Source: Lysinibacillus sphaericus
Lineage (GTDB): Bacteria > Bacillota > Bacilli > Bacillales_A > Planococcaceae
Assembly (NCBI RefSeq): GCF_006864135.1
Contig: NZ_SADV01000013.1
Coordinates: 1-64,000, forward strand
DNA: 64,000 nt
Reading direction: 5' to 3'
Part shown: one piece after another, positions 37,297 through 46,051 of the stretch
How the letters are laid out: the number at the start of each line of letters is the position of its first letter
Numbering within the stretch: position 1 is the first letter of the stretch
Notes under the pieces: model-generated
Told to the model about the DNA's origin: nothing
Database searches by the model: none
What the model saw: only the letters and a program-made list of their open reading frames with translations
Translations under genes and position numbers: made by a program

Positions 37297-37760
37297 ATGC
37301 CTCGGCAAGATGTTAATTACTCAGTCGTGTATTGTTGCTGTCGCTTCGCTTTCGCACAGAAAAAACCGTGTTGCTGTCGCTTCGCTTTCGCACAGAAAAA
37401 AACCGTGTTGCTGTCGCTTCGCTTTCGCACAGAAAAAAACCGTGTTGCTGTCGCTTCGCTTTCGCACAGATAAAACCGTGTTGCTGTCGCTTCGCTTTCG
37501 CACAGATAAAACCGTGTTGCTGTCGCTTCGCTTTCGCACAGATAAAACCGTGTTGCTGTCGCTTCGCTTTCGCACAGATAAAACCGTGTTGCTGTCGCTT
37601 CGCTTTCGCACAGAAAAAAACCGTGTTGCTGTCGCTTCGCTTTCGCACAGAAAAAAACCGTGTTGCTGTCGCTCCGCTTTCGCACAGAAAAAAACCGTGT
37701 TGCTGTCGCTCCGCTTTCGCACAGATAAATTGCCACAGGACGTGCAGTTCCTCTATTATT
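37297..37760. repeat. Family C composite repeat carrying an 11-copy 36/37-bp tandem array
   Basis: The left edge has AATTATGCCTCGGCAAGATG and ACTCAGTCGTGT, the right edge GCCACAGGACGTG and GTTCCTCTATT. Both edges also flank the core in the copies at 57.1 and 59.4 kb. The core holds eleven units TTGCTGTCGCTTCGCTTTCG + CACAGATAAAACCGTG (or CACAGAAAAAAACCGTG), starting at 37335, 37371, 37408, 37445, 37481, 37517, 37553, 37589, 37626, 37663 and 37700. The last two units carry CTCCG for CTTCG. Several long frames run through both strands because stops are absent from the unit; none looks like a gene. Confidence 0.93.
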
Positions 37761-37818
37761 TACCGCGGATGTCTTTTGTGCCGATAGCTACGGATGTTTG
37801 TACACCCGCTGAAATAAG

Positions 37819-39345
37819 TTAAACATATGCGCTTATAAAGACTCGCAGCTTTTCAAAATGGTCATCAATAAGTAAATATTTTTTATAAATTTCCATTAAT
37901 TTTTCAAACAGCTCATACTGTTCCGTCACAAATAAAACTTTTAAAATATTGAGGATATGCAAAGATGCGCTCAGTGCTACCAAATAGCAAGGTGTTTCTA
38001 GCTGACGATAATATCGACGCCATTCTTCCACAGACAAGCCAATATGTTGTAATGAATTATTCACATGGAGAGCAATATCCTGTTGAACGGATGCCTCAAT
38101 CGCAATAAATTGCTCATTACTATAGTTACCCTGTACTAAAGAGGCATGTATTTTTTTATTGGATGCTAGTACATGTTCCTTTAAAAGCAGGAGCCCCTCT
38201 TGATAACGCCCCATTTTCACATAATGATCAAGCAATACTGCATACAAGTTTTCTAAAAAATTAAGTTCATAATTTTTAATAATGGCCGGAGGTGTTGGCT
38301 TACGATTCGGCAATAAGTCCTTATATTCCAACAAAATCTCTATCGCGTAATTATTAAGTCGTTCATCTTCTAATAAATACTCTCCGTAGTGAATAACAGT
38401 TTCAGGATTATGCTCTTGATGTGCTATATGAAACAGTAGATACGCAATCAGAACTTTTTCTTTCTCTGTCAGTGCATACATCGAATAACGCCAATCCGCT
38501 TCAAAGGAAGTAATTAGCGCTTTAACACAACGATAATCCCCTTTCGATAAACGATAGTGCGTTACAATTTGGTAAAGATGTAACTGTTTTTTAGCCAAGC
38601 AAGTAGAATTACGGTTATCCACATAAGTTATACACTTATCAAGAGTTTCTCTGTAATTATTCACAAAGTTATCCACATGTACACAAGTTTTTCTTGTGGA
38701 TTGCTCAACATGACCCATCATTTCATGGATAAATGTGAATTGTTCTAATGGTTTGTGGATAAATAGTGAATAAACTTTTTTTATGAAAAGCCAATGCCAA
38801 AATTGGGCTTCTTCTTTATAAATCATATGCACAAAATATTCATTGTCAAATTTATATAAAAATATAGTTTGTAGTTCGTTAACTGGCATTGTAATTTGCA
38901 TTCGCTTCCCGAAAATTAGCCAAATTAATCGCTCTAAGTCCATTGTATGCTGTGCAAAAAGCTGCTCAAAAAAGGTCTCCTTGCCTTTTTGCGTATAAAA
39001 AAAGGCATTGAGACGTTCATTAACAAATTTAGTATCTAAACCATGGTTATTAAAAAAAGTTTTCATATCTGCCGTTACACGACCCCAATATTTTCGTGCA
39101 GTTGAAAACGCAATATTCATCGCCGTTTCTTCATTCACTAAAAATAAACTCGGTGAAAGTGCAGTACCTAGAATTTTCGGGTCTGCTGGTGAATCAATCT
39201 CTGCTTCTACCCATTTTAAAAGTAACTTTTCAGCACCCTTTTCACCACTTTGTTTATATGTCAGGAATAACTGCTCATCACAATCCAACAACATGCAAAT
39301 GGAGCCCCCCATCAAATTCAACCAACAAAGATCTTCCCCTATCAT
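37819..39345 (-). CDS. Hypothetical helical protein, 508 aa
   Basis: I do not recognise this protein. It has no signal peptide or TM segment and is helix-rich throughout. The second half has TPR-like helix pairs (HPETVIHYGEYLLEDERLNN region; MGRYQEGLLLLKEHVLAS), suggesting a protein-interaction scaffold. The start is uncertain: ATG 39345 has no clear ribosome site, while ATG 39294 (MLLDCDEQLF) follows GGGGGG by 10 nt. The coding strand contains four perfect DnaA boxes in its centre. It stands alone. Confidence 0.7.
   Translation of the reverse strand: MIGEDLCWLNLMGGSICMLLDCDEQLFLTYKQSGEKGAEKLLLKWVEAEIDSPADPKILGTALSPSLFLVNEETAMNIAFSTARKYWGRVTADMKTFFNNHGLDTKFVNERLNAFFYTQKGKETFFEQLFAQHTMDLERLIWLIFGKRMQITMPVNELQTIFLYKFDNEYFVHMIYKEEAQFWHWLFIKKVYSLFIHKPLEQFTFIHEMMGHVEQSTRKTCVHVDNFVNNYRETLDKCITYVDNRNSTCLAKKQLHLYQIVTHYRLSKGDYRCVKALITSFEADWRYSMYALTEKEKVLIAYLLFHIAHQEHNPETVIHYGEYLLEDERLNNYAIEILLEYKDLLPNRKPTPPAIIKNYELNFLENLYAVLLDHYVKMGRYQEGLLLLKEHVLASNKKIHASLVQGNYSNEQFIAIEASVQQDIALHVNNSLQHIGLSVEEWRRYYRQLETPCYLVALSASLHILNILKVLFVTEQYELFEKLMEIYKKYLLIDDHFEKLRVFISAYV
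38615..38762. promoter_or_regulatory. DnaA-box cluster inside the 508-aa gene
   Basis: Four exact matches to TTATNCACA lie within 148 bp: TTATCCACA at 38615-38623 and 38669-38677, TTATTCACA at 38657-38665, and TGTGGATAA (reverse) at 38754-38762. One-mismatch sites lie at about 38730 and 38765. DnaA-box clusters outside the origin occur in Bacillus chromosomes and titrate DnaA or regulate initiation. There is no dnaA or dnaN here, so this is not oriC. Confidence 0.6.
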
Positions 39346-39489
39346 GTAAAATACTTGCCTAAAAGTTTAATCACTCTTTCTTCAATATAACAAATCTTAT
39401 CCAACATATGCTAAAGAAATCGTGATATGGATAAAAGAAATGACAGCAAAAGTATTTGTGTAATATCGACAACTTTAACTACAACGCAT

Positions 39490-39528
39490 AAAAAAAGCCA
39501 TCTAAAGGTCAAATACCTCATAGATGGG
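39490..39528 (-). terminator. Minus-strand terminator left of the 126-bp repeat array
   Basis: The minus strand reads CCATCTA, loop, TAGATGG, then CTTTTTTT. No gene directly precedes it, so it may end a transcript running through the repeat region from the HPP gene, or an unannotated RNA in 39530-39750. Confidence 0.6.
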
Positions 39529-39759
39529 GAAAGATTATTTGCTGTTTAAAAGATGAGCGGCAAATGAGCTCATTGGACAATCACTCATAAGTTGGTAGCC
39601 CATTCGTATTGTCACAAATAGCTCATTGCCTACGCCAGCTCAAAGCTAACGCCATAGTACGCACAACTAAAACAGCTATGCATCATTCACCAATACAAAC
39701 GAGAAAAAGCACTCTCACAACAGTAGACGGGCGACTAACAAAATAGTTACAAAAAACAT

Positions 39760-40135
39760 CCGTCAAATTTTTTGAGGGATGTTTTTCTGCCCCGAAAGCG
39801 CAGCGGCAGGGGCAAAAGATTTTCTAATCCGTCCATTTTGACGGATTTTTTTCTGCATCGAAAGCGCAGCGGCTGATGCAAAAAGCTCTTTACGTCAAAT
39901 TTTTGAGGGATACTGCCCCGAAAGCGGACCGGCAAGGGCAAAAGATTTTCTAATCCGTCCATTTTGACGGATTTTTTTCTGCTTCGAAAGTGTAGCGGCT
40001 GATGCAAAAAGCTCTTTACGTCAAATTTTTGAAGGATACTGTCCCGAAAGCGGACCGGCAAGGGCAAAAGATTTTCTAATCCGTCCATTTTGACGGATTT
40101 TTTTCTGCTTCGAAAGCGCAGCGGCAGACGCAATG
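39760..40135. repeat. 126-bp tandem repeat, about three copies, each with a terminator-like hairpin
   Basis: Reference points CCCCGAAAGCG recur at 39790, 39916 and 40042, spacing 126 bp. Each unit contains AATCCGTC-CATTTT-GACGGATT followed by at least five T, a plus-strand terminator shape. Each also has two GAAAGCGNANCGG modules related to the family B unit and a GTCAAATTTTTGA block. A 128-codon minus-strand frame with 42-residue repeats crosses it, but its arginine-rich repeat is a by-product of the DNA repeat. The spacer 39346-40188 holds no gene. Confidence 0.88.
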
Positions 40136-40188
40136 TTTATCTTTGCGAAGAACAAGACATTTTTCCGCCACTTGCTTAAATTTTTTCC

Positions 40189-40743
40189 TCACCAAAATAA
40201 AGGATACTTCCGCGTTTCTCGCAGATTATTTATCACTAGACCGAAGAATACGATAATGAGAGCACCAATAAGGACGGGCATTACTAGATAGCTCCATCCA
40301 TAGCCTCCTAAAATAATAATAATTGGATTCGCTCCTGCTGGCGGATGAATGATTCCTAATAAAGCCATAAAAAAAATGGTTAAACTTACGCCAAGGCTAA
40401 TTGAGACTATGCTCGTCCCTAACAACGAATACATGGTTAAGCCGACAAAAGCTGAAATCAAATGACCTCCTATAATATTTCGAGGTTGGGACAACGGCGC
40501 ATTCCAAACGACAAATACAAGTACACAGCTCCCACCAAGTGACCCCATTAGCCATGGGGTACCTGTATAGTTCGTCAACCAAAGCAAGGCGGAAATACAT
40601 ATTAATCCACCGATTGCACCTGTTATCGCATCAGCAAAATTTGTTCGTGAAGGAGCATGTCCCCCACCTTTCATCTTGAATATGTATGTTTTAATAAGGT
40701 TTGATTTTTCTTCCTTGTTCTGCAAACGTACGAAATCTGCCAT
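40189..40743 (-). CDS. HPP-family integral membrane protein
   Basis: A 184-aa protein with four to five TM helices. It shows the family signatures TPWLMGSLGGSCVLVF, NIIGGHLISA and the name-giving HPP in GIIHPPAGANP. Plant and cyanobacterial HPP proteins have been linked to nitrite transport; the role in Firmicutes is not settled. AAAGGAAGGTG lies upstream of the ATG. It is followed by the 126-bp repeats and separated from the amidase gene by a terminator. Confidence 0.88.
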   Translation of the reverse strand: MADFVRLQNKEEKSNLIKTYIFKMKGGGHAPSRTNFADAITGAIGGLICISALLWLTNYTGTPWLMGSLGGSCVLVFVVWNAPLSQPRNIIGGHLISAFVGLTMYSLLGTSIVSISLGVSLTIFFMALLGIIHPPAGANPIIIILGGYGWSYLVMPVLIGALIIVFFGLVINNLRETRKYPLFW

Positions 40744-40921
40744 GAGTCACCTTCCTTTCTATTCAAAATTCTATAGAACCGTATCGATTTTTTGTATATT
40801 CTAAGCTTGTTCTATTATAACAACTACTAAATAGAATTCAATTTATAAATGTAAAATTTTGGATATAATTTAAAATATGTCTTTCGCCATAATTTTTAGC
40901 ATTATAATCTATTAGAAAGAA

Positions 40922-40960
40922 AAAGCAAACTATGAAATTTTCTAGTTTGCTTTCTTTTTA
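40922..40960 (-). terminator. Terminator of the acetamidase/formamidase gene
   Basis: AAAGCAAACTA (40922-40932) pairs with TAGTTTGCTTT (40943-40953), with A-rich and T-rich flanks on both sides. It works for the minus-strand amidase gene that ends 18 nt to the right. Confidence 0.88.
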
Positions 40961-40977
40961 GGCTTTTAGGTATGCAT

Positions 40978-42336
40978 TTAATCATATTGTTTTTTCACTG
41001 GTTTATAAATTTTCGCTTTTTTTAGTACTGTTTTAGGTACTTGGAAAGTTGCTGTTACAACTCCTGGATGACGCCCAATTTCAATCGATCCTGTAATCGT
41101 CGCTCGATTCATAACCTCTGGCTCGCTCATCTCAAAAAGCCTTGCAGCACGACTTATAGCATTAGTTGTTGCTTCATTTAATGTTGTTCCAGAGCCAATA
41201 ATTGATACAGGGAATACTTCCTCCACTTGTTTAACGCCGAATTCCTCGGCAAGCTCACGTGCACGACGTTTTTCTTCCTTAGTAAAAGGTTTAGCCGTAT
41301 AAGGTAAATCCTCTGTATTTGGCAATAGCACAGGGCCATCCAAAGCTACTTTTTTCAACACACTTACCTGAAGTTGAACAATACCAGCAACATCCGTTGT
41401 ATGTCCTGCAATTTCTCCGTCCCCTTGCATTGCGTGCATATCACCAATATACACCCCACCGCCCGGAACCTTTACTGGACAAATAATTGTTGCCCCCTCA
41501 CGAACACGGCTTATATCCATATGTCCATCTGTACGATGTGTATCTAATTCAGTCTGCGTAAATGCATATTCATGTGGCGCACCGATTAAAAAAGAGCCAA
41601 AGTCACCAGCATTATGGGAATCGGGCATCGCCTTTGAAGGTGTCGTTCCAAGCTGCCCTAAAAAAGGTCGCATTCTTGCCATAACACCAACCAAATCACT
41701 TGGTGCTAATGCAACCGCAGGATTTTGCACAGAATTTTCAGGTGTACGCATATAATTTTTAGCATCAAGTGCAATACGGCGAGCACCTTCTCGCCCAACA
41801 GTCACGCCAATATTACCTTTATGATCTAACGCCATAGTATAGCCATGTGTCATGTTAAAAGGTGATGTTTCTGTATCACATGTCGAACAGCGAATGGCCT
41901 GTCGACCTATTCCCTTGACAACTGTACTAGGATGAAGCTTACCACAGCCTGGACACTTTACTGATACGAATGGATCCCCAATGAATCGGTCCAAAATCGC
42001 CTCATCATGCCCAGATGCTGTTGCTACTGATGTTACCTGTATTGATTTAATCCTGATAACAATGGCGTCTCCTACCTCTGCCCCTTCTATAAATACAGGT
42101 TTCGTTACTTCATGCCCACCACGGATCGTTGGTGTTAGCATCGGGCCCCAACAGCCTGGCGTAGTATTAGCAATAATTGTTCCACCGTCTTTGACAGGTC
42201 CAAGCATATTTTGTTGTGGATCTAAAATACCATCTATGAACTCATTTACGAATAACGTTTCGACAGCTTGCGGCTGCTGTACAAGATCTTCACTTTGTTT
42301 TCCTTCTTTTTCTAGCATTTGCAATTCGCTTGTCAT
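40978..42336 (-). CDS. Acetamidase/formamidase family hydrolase
   Basis: FmdA/AmdA family, 452 aa, which releases ammonia from formamide or acetamide. Family blocks seen: TTPGCWGPMLTPTIRGGHEV, PGHxxGDFGSFLIGAPH-like segment (HNAGDFGSFLIG), GGGVYIGDMHAMQGDGEIAG and HTTDVAGIVQLQV. An insert with CPGC and CSTC (about residues 125-155) could bind zinc and is not in all members. The ATG follows GAAAAA with a weak ribosome site. It is transcribed alone. Its natural substrate is not defined by the context. Confidence 0.9.
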   Translation of the reverse strand: MTSELQMLEKEGKQSEDLVQQPQAVETLFVNEFIDGILDPQQNMLGPVKDGGTIIANTTPGCWGPMLTPTIRGGHEVTKPVFIEGAEVGDAIVIRIKSIQVTSVATASGHDEAILDRFIGDPFVSVKCPGCGKLHPSTVVKGIGRQAIRCSTCDTETSPFNMTHGYTMALDHKGNIGVTVGREGARRIALDAKNYMRTPENSVQNPAVALAPSDLVGVMARMRPFLGQLGTTPSKAMPDSHNAGDFGSFLIGAPHEYAFTQTELDTHRTDGHMDISRVREGATIICPVKVPGGGVYIGDMHAMQGDGEIAGHTTDVAGIVQLQVSVLKKVALDGPVLLPNTEDLPYTAKPFTKEEKRRARELAEEFGVKQVEEVFPVSIIGSGTTLNEATTNAISRAARLFEMSEPEVMNRATITGSIEIGRHPGVVTATFQVPKTVLKKAKIYKPVKKQYD

Positions 42337-42385
42337 TTTTTCGTCACGCCCCTAGTTCTGATTTTATGTATATACTTAAGTTAAA

Positions 42386-42411
42386 AATGCTCTCCACAAA
42401 ACGTAGAGAGC
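42386..42411 (-). terminator. Terminator after the broken YvbH-like gene
   Basis: The minus strand reads GCTCTCTAC, loop GTTTT, GTGGAGAGC, then ATTTTTAA, directly after the stop of the pseudogene frame. Confidence 0.8.
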
Positions 42412-42419
42412 TATATTCC

Positions 42420-42961
42420 TTAATTGTTCATGTATAAATCAACTATGTGTGAGAAATCTCCTTTCTTGTATTTTTCCTTATGGTCAATCATCCAATTACT
42501 CGCAAAACATGTAATCTCCTCAAATGATGCAGATGGTGGGACATTGTCATTGCCGATACGACCAATGGATGAAGAAGCAACAGATGAACTCTTTTCTGCC
42601 ACCTCTAGCTTGTATGCATTTTGCCTTTGCTCATAGCTAATGGCATGCAACGCTTTATATAAATCTTTAATGTCATCGATAAAACGTTTATGAATATCAA
42701 TTGATAATGGTGTATTGTCGATTGTAAATTTAATTTCGACATCAAGGTCAATAGTTCCTGCTGTTTCGAGGAATACATTACTAATATTGTGCATTAGGTA
42801 GTCGTAACGACGCAGTAAACGCTTTTTGCTCATCGCGCTCTCACCGTCTACATGGATAATCGCAATAATCATCTGCATCCGTCTTATCATAGTCCTCTCG
42901 AGTGATAACTGACACTAATACCTGAAAGTCCGAGCGCGTCTGCTGCTATTTTTTTAAACAT
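42420..42961 (-). pseudogene. YvbH-like PH-domain protein gene, disrupted by a frameshift and a deletion
   Basis: ATG 42961 follows AGGGGGG and opens MFKKIAADALGLS, the typical start of B. subtilis YvbH-type proteins (bacterial PH domain plus YvbH oligomerisation region). An extra base then shifts the frame; after it the strand reads REDYDKTDADDY as expected. About 75-80 nt that normally encode the next stretch are missing. The remainder continues in a third frame as IIHVDGESAMSKKRLLRRYD and ETAGTIDLDVEIKFTIDNTP to the stop at 42420. A start at ATG 42833 (MSKKRLL, with GGTGAG) could still make a truncated 137-aa protein. Confidence 0.75.
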
Positions 42962-43076
42962 TATTTCCCCCCTAATGATTGATACTCTTATTACGCTTTA
43001 CATCTGTAAAAGTGTCGAAAAGTCTTAGTACTCTTACTAGTACTGACCTTTTCTGGAATGGTTTTAAAAAGTTATG

Positions 43077-43110
43077 AAAAAGCTCCTGCGATCAATGACA
43101 CGCAGGAGCT
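43077..43110 (-). terminator. Terminator of the XRE regulator gene
   Basis: AAAAAGCTCCTGCG, loop, CGCAGGAGCT: on the minus strand the stem is followed by TTTTTC. It lies 50 nt after the regulator stop. Confidence 0.88.
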
Positions 43111-43157
43111 AGAGAGTATTCTAATGTAAAGTTGTTTTCATTCTTCCTGAATATTGC

Positions 43158-43481
43158 CTAAAAATGCTTTAAAACCATTGAAATCAATCCGTAAAGCATT
43201 CCAATAATCGGTATCAAAGCCCACCATTGTGTTGTTTGAAGTTTATTATCTGTATTTTGGATTATAATCTCTTTTTGGAAAGCTTTGTCACCCTTAACCA
43301 ATTCATCTAGCGAAATATTATATAGCTCACTTAATGAAATGAGATTATCTAAATCCGGATAACAATTACCGTTTTCCCATTTTGAAACAGATTGTCTAGA
43401 AACATTTAATTTTTGAGCAATGTCTTCTTGTGAAAAACTGTGCTCTTCTCTTTTATTTTTTAAATTCTGAGATAAATTCAT
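43158..43481 (-). CDS. XRE-family regulator with C-terminal membrane helix
   Basis: A 107-aa protein. Residues 1-60 are a Cro/C1-type helix-turn-helix (FSQEDIAQKLNVSRQSVSKW), and about residues 85-105 form a single TM helix (WALIPIIGMLYGLISMVL). Small XRE-plus-membrane proteins are common in Firmicutes and may sense a membrane signal. GGCGGAATG lies before the ATG. Its targets are unknown. The 430-bp spacer to its right (43482-43912) is AT-rich with no other feature I can support. Confidence 0.85.
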   Translation of the reverse strand: MNLSQNLKNKREEHSFSQEDIAQKLNVSRQSVSKWENGNCYPDLDNLISLSELYNISLDELVKGDKAFQKEIIIQNTDNKLQTTQWWALIPIIGMLYGLISMVLKHF

Positions 43482-43912
43482 CCATCATTCCGCCTATCAT
43501 TTTTGATACCTTAACTTTACTAAAAATCCCCAAATCAATCGAGAACTCATTGGTTACTTTTTACGCAACCTAAAGTTGCATCGTTGATTTTAAAGGCTTT
43601 TTCACAAAATTCCAGAGACCTATACGTGTTTAAAAATAAACTTTTCAGCTGGTATGTAAATCATTATTTCCCCTTTATAGGTAACTAATTGGTCTTGATA
43701 TTTATTAATTCAAATAATGAATAATGTCTCAATTCCTTTTTTAAGCAAGTTTCATTTATAATGAGTCACATAACGTAAAATTTTCAATCGGTAACTTTTA
43801 TTGCAAAATAATAAGGAATTGCTTATCGTGCTATCACTAACTTATTAGCCATACGCTATTCTTAAAATTCTAATGACGATTGACAATATAAAGAAGAAAG
43901 GACGTGTGAACA

Positions 43913-44635
43913 ATGCAAGAACCAACAATTCTAGTAGTGGATGATGAGGCAGATTTAGCAAAGCTTCTAAAAGTCAGCCTGCAAAAAGAAGGTTATAAGC
44001 AAATTCATACAGCTGGCTCCATTCAAGAAGCTTGGACGAGCTTTCAACAGACTCAACCCGATATTGTACTTCTTGACGTGATGCTTCCTGATGGTGAGGG
44101 CTACGATTTATGTCGACGTATTCGAGAAGTATCGCATGTGCCGGTGCTTTTCATGTCAGCCAAAAACGAGGAAATTGATAAAATTTTAGGACTTGCTATT
44201 GGAGGGGACGACTATATTACGAAACCTTTTAGTCCTAAAGAGGTCGCCTATCGTGTGAAGGCACAGCTTCGCAGAGCTGGTTATCAAACGCAGGAAGCAG
44301 TGCCTGTAACTTCAGCGAACTCGATTCAAGTTGGTCCATTCTTGCTTAATGGAGATGAAACGGAGGTACATAAGGACGGTGTTTTATTGGAGCTAACAGC
44401 GAAAGAGATCGGCTTGATGACTTGCTTTATGAACAATCCTAATCGAATTTTAAGTAAAGAAACTCTATTTGAGCGTGTGTGGGGAGAGGACTTTTTCGGC
44501 TCAGACAATACCGTAATGGTGCATATTCGACGTTTGCGTGAAAAGGTTGAATATGATGCATCAAAACCTATGTATATTACAACTGTAAAAGGGCTTGGCT
44601 ATAAATTTGTCGTTCCAAAAGAGGAGCAAGTATGA
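43913..44635 (+). CDS. OmpR-family response regulator
   Basis: A 240-aa protein with a receiver domain (VDDEADL, phosphoacceptor Asp in IVLLDVMLPDGEG, Lys in ITKPFSP) and a winged-helix output (LTAKEIGLMTCFMNNPNRIL, RVWGEDFFGSDNTVMVHIRR). It overlaps the kinase gene by 4 nt (ATGA). It probably regulates the convergent ABC transporter genes, as in B. subtilis YxdJ and BceR systems. AAAGGACGTG lies before the ATG. Confidence 0.93.
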   Translation: MQEPTILVVDDEADLAKLLKVSLQKEGYKQIHTAGSIQEAWTSFQQTQPDIVLLDVMLPDGEGYDLCRRIREVSHVPVLFMSAKNEEIDKILGLAIGGDDYITKPFSPKEVAYRVKAQLRRAGYQTQEAVPVTSANSIQVGPFLLNGDETEVHKDGVLLELTAKEIGLMTCFMNNPNRILSKETLFERVWGEDFFGSDNTVMVHIRRLREKVEYDASKPMYITTVKGLGYKFVVPKEEQV

Positions 44636-46023
44636 AATGGAAATTAACAGCTAGATTTCTGCTTTCTGTGCTGTCTATTGTTATTATTGTTATTTTCCTA
44701 AATACAGCCATTTTAATTGGTTTTTTCATTTTTCAACAGGTAAATAAATACGATAAAACAACTTCGTATTCAGAGGAAAACTTCGTGCGCGAGTTCCAAC
44801 AGTATATTGATATAAGTAATGGAACGGTAGCGGTAAGCAAGGATGGACTTCAACAATTGCATCAGCGAAATGCTTGGATTCAATTACTTGATAATAATGG
44901 ACAGGTCATTGAAGCCCATTTTGCTCCAAAGAAAGCTCATGCTCACTATGCGCCGATTGATTTAATTCAAGTTTATAAATATAAAGAATTCGACGTAGAT
45001 ACAACCGTATATGTGGGAAGTAAAGAAAGTATCAGTTATCTTATCGGCATCGAAGGAAGTGGCGTTACTAGATATGTCACTCATTTTTCTGGTTCTTCCG
45101 TATTACAGTTTATTGGTAAGTTTGGTTTGCTCATTGTCCTTGCTGATTTATTAGTAGCTACGCTCGTTGGCTGGCTTTTCGGTCGAACGTTGACCAAGCC
45201 CCTACACGCAATGATTGAACGTATTCGTCATTTAAAAAATCATGAGCATGTTTCTAGTAAAATGCCAGGTGGTGTGTACAAACCTGTTTTCGAGAATTTA
45301 AATGAAGTATCAAAAGAGCTTGCCGCACACGAGCAGGAACGTAAAAGATTAGAAATGATGCGTGAGGAATGGATCAGCAATGTGTCACACGATATGAAAA
45401 CACCTCTTGCTTCGATTCGTGGTTATGCGGAGCTACTGAATGATGGAAAATTGACTGCTGATGAACAAAGAGACTACGCTCACATTATCGAAAAACAATC
45501 ATTGCATATGCAAGATTTACTCGATGATTTAAATTTAACTATGCGCTTAAGACATCAGCAGCTTCCGCTCAGCTTAACCGAAGTAAATATGGTGCAATTT
45601 ATTCGTGAAATCGTTATAGATACACTCAATACCCCTCAATATGAGGAAGCCAGTATTGAGTTTAATGCAACGAACGATGTCATCAAGCATCACATTGACG
45701 AGCACTTTATGCGACGAGCGATAATGAATTTTTTACACAATGCATTGCTTCATAATCCTTCTGATGTATCAGTTACTATTCTTGTTGAAGATCATTCAAT
45801 TACGATTTCCGATAACGGTAACGGCATTTCCGCCGAAGATCTTGAACATATTTTCGAGCGCTATTATCGAGGGACAAATACTGAGCAGACACATGGTACT
45901 GGGTTAGGTACTGCTATTGCTAGAGATATTATTGAAGCGCACGGAGGAACTGTGACTATTACCTCTGAGGAACAACAAGGTACAGCTGTTAGCATTCAAT
46001 TTCAAGTAGAAAAAAAGGAGTAG
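44632..46023 (+). CDS. Sensor histidine kinase, two TM with extracellular loop and HAMP
   Basis: A 463-aa protein. TM1 spans residues 10-34, an extracellular sensor about 35-155, TM2 about 160-183, and HAMP about 184-240. The H box is SNVSHDMKTPLASIRGYAE (His253), the N box NFLHNALLHN, and the ATPase boxes DNGNGIS and GTGLGTAIARDI. Bce/YxdK-type kinases normally have almost no extracellular loop and about 330 aa, so this kinase is of another type although it sits next to a Bce-like transporter. Its ATG lies in the ATGA overlap. Confidence 0.93.
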   Translation: MKWKLTARFLLSVLSIVIIVIFLNTAILIGFFIFQQVNKYDKTTSYSEENFVREFQQYIDISNGTVAVSKDGLQQLHQRNAWIQLLDNNGQVIEAHFAPKKAHAHYAPIDLIQVYKYKEFDVDTTVYVGSKESISYLIGIEGSGVTRYVTHFSGSSVLQFIGKFGLLIVLADLLVATLVGWLFGRTLTKPLHAMIERIRHLKNHEHVSSKMPGGVYKPVFENLNEVSKELAAHEQERKRLEMMREEWISNVSHDMKTPLASIRGYAELLNDGKLTADEQRDYAHIIEKQSLHMQDLLDDLNLTMRLRHQQLPLSLTEVNMVQFIREIVIDTLNTPQYEEASIEFNATNDVIKHHIDEHFMRRAIMNFLHNALLHNPSDVSVTILVEDHSITISDNGNGISAEDLEHIFERYYRGTNTEQTHGTGLGTAIARDIIEAHGGTVTITSEEQQGTAVSIQFQVEKKE

Positions 46024-46046
46024 CCCTAAAACTAGGGACTACTCCT
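46016..46046. terminator. Bidirectional terminator between the kinase and yxeA-like genes
   Basis: AAGGAGTAG-CCCTA, AAAC, TAGGG-A-CTACTCCTT with T-rich flank on the plus strand. It serves both convergent operons. Confidence 0.85.
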
Positions 46047-46051
46047 TCTTC

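Noticed and set aside
37335..37727. CRISPR array
   Set aside because: The repeats are directly tandem with no unique spacers, and no cas genes are present.
37310..37822. Long reading frames on both strands through the 36/37-bp array (up to 170 codons)
   Set aside because: The unit lacks stop codons in several frames, so openness follows from the repeat. There is no ribosome site, and the peptides are low-complexity repeats in all frames.
38615..38762. Chromosomal replication origin
   Set aside because: No dnaA, dnaN, rpmH or AT-rich unwinding region is present, and the boxes lie inside a coding gene.
39747..40133. 128-codon minus-strand frame with 42-residue Arg-rich repeats
   Set aside because: It coincides exactly with the 126-bp DNA repeat that contains terminator hairpins, and has no ribosome site or recognisable domain.
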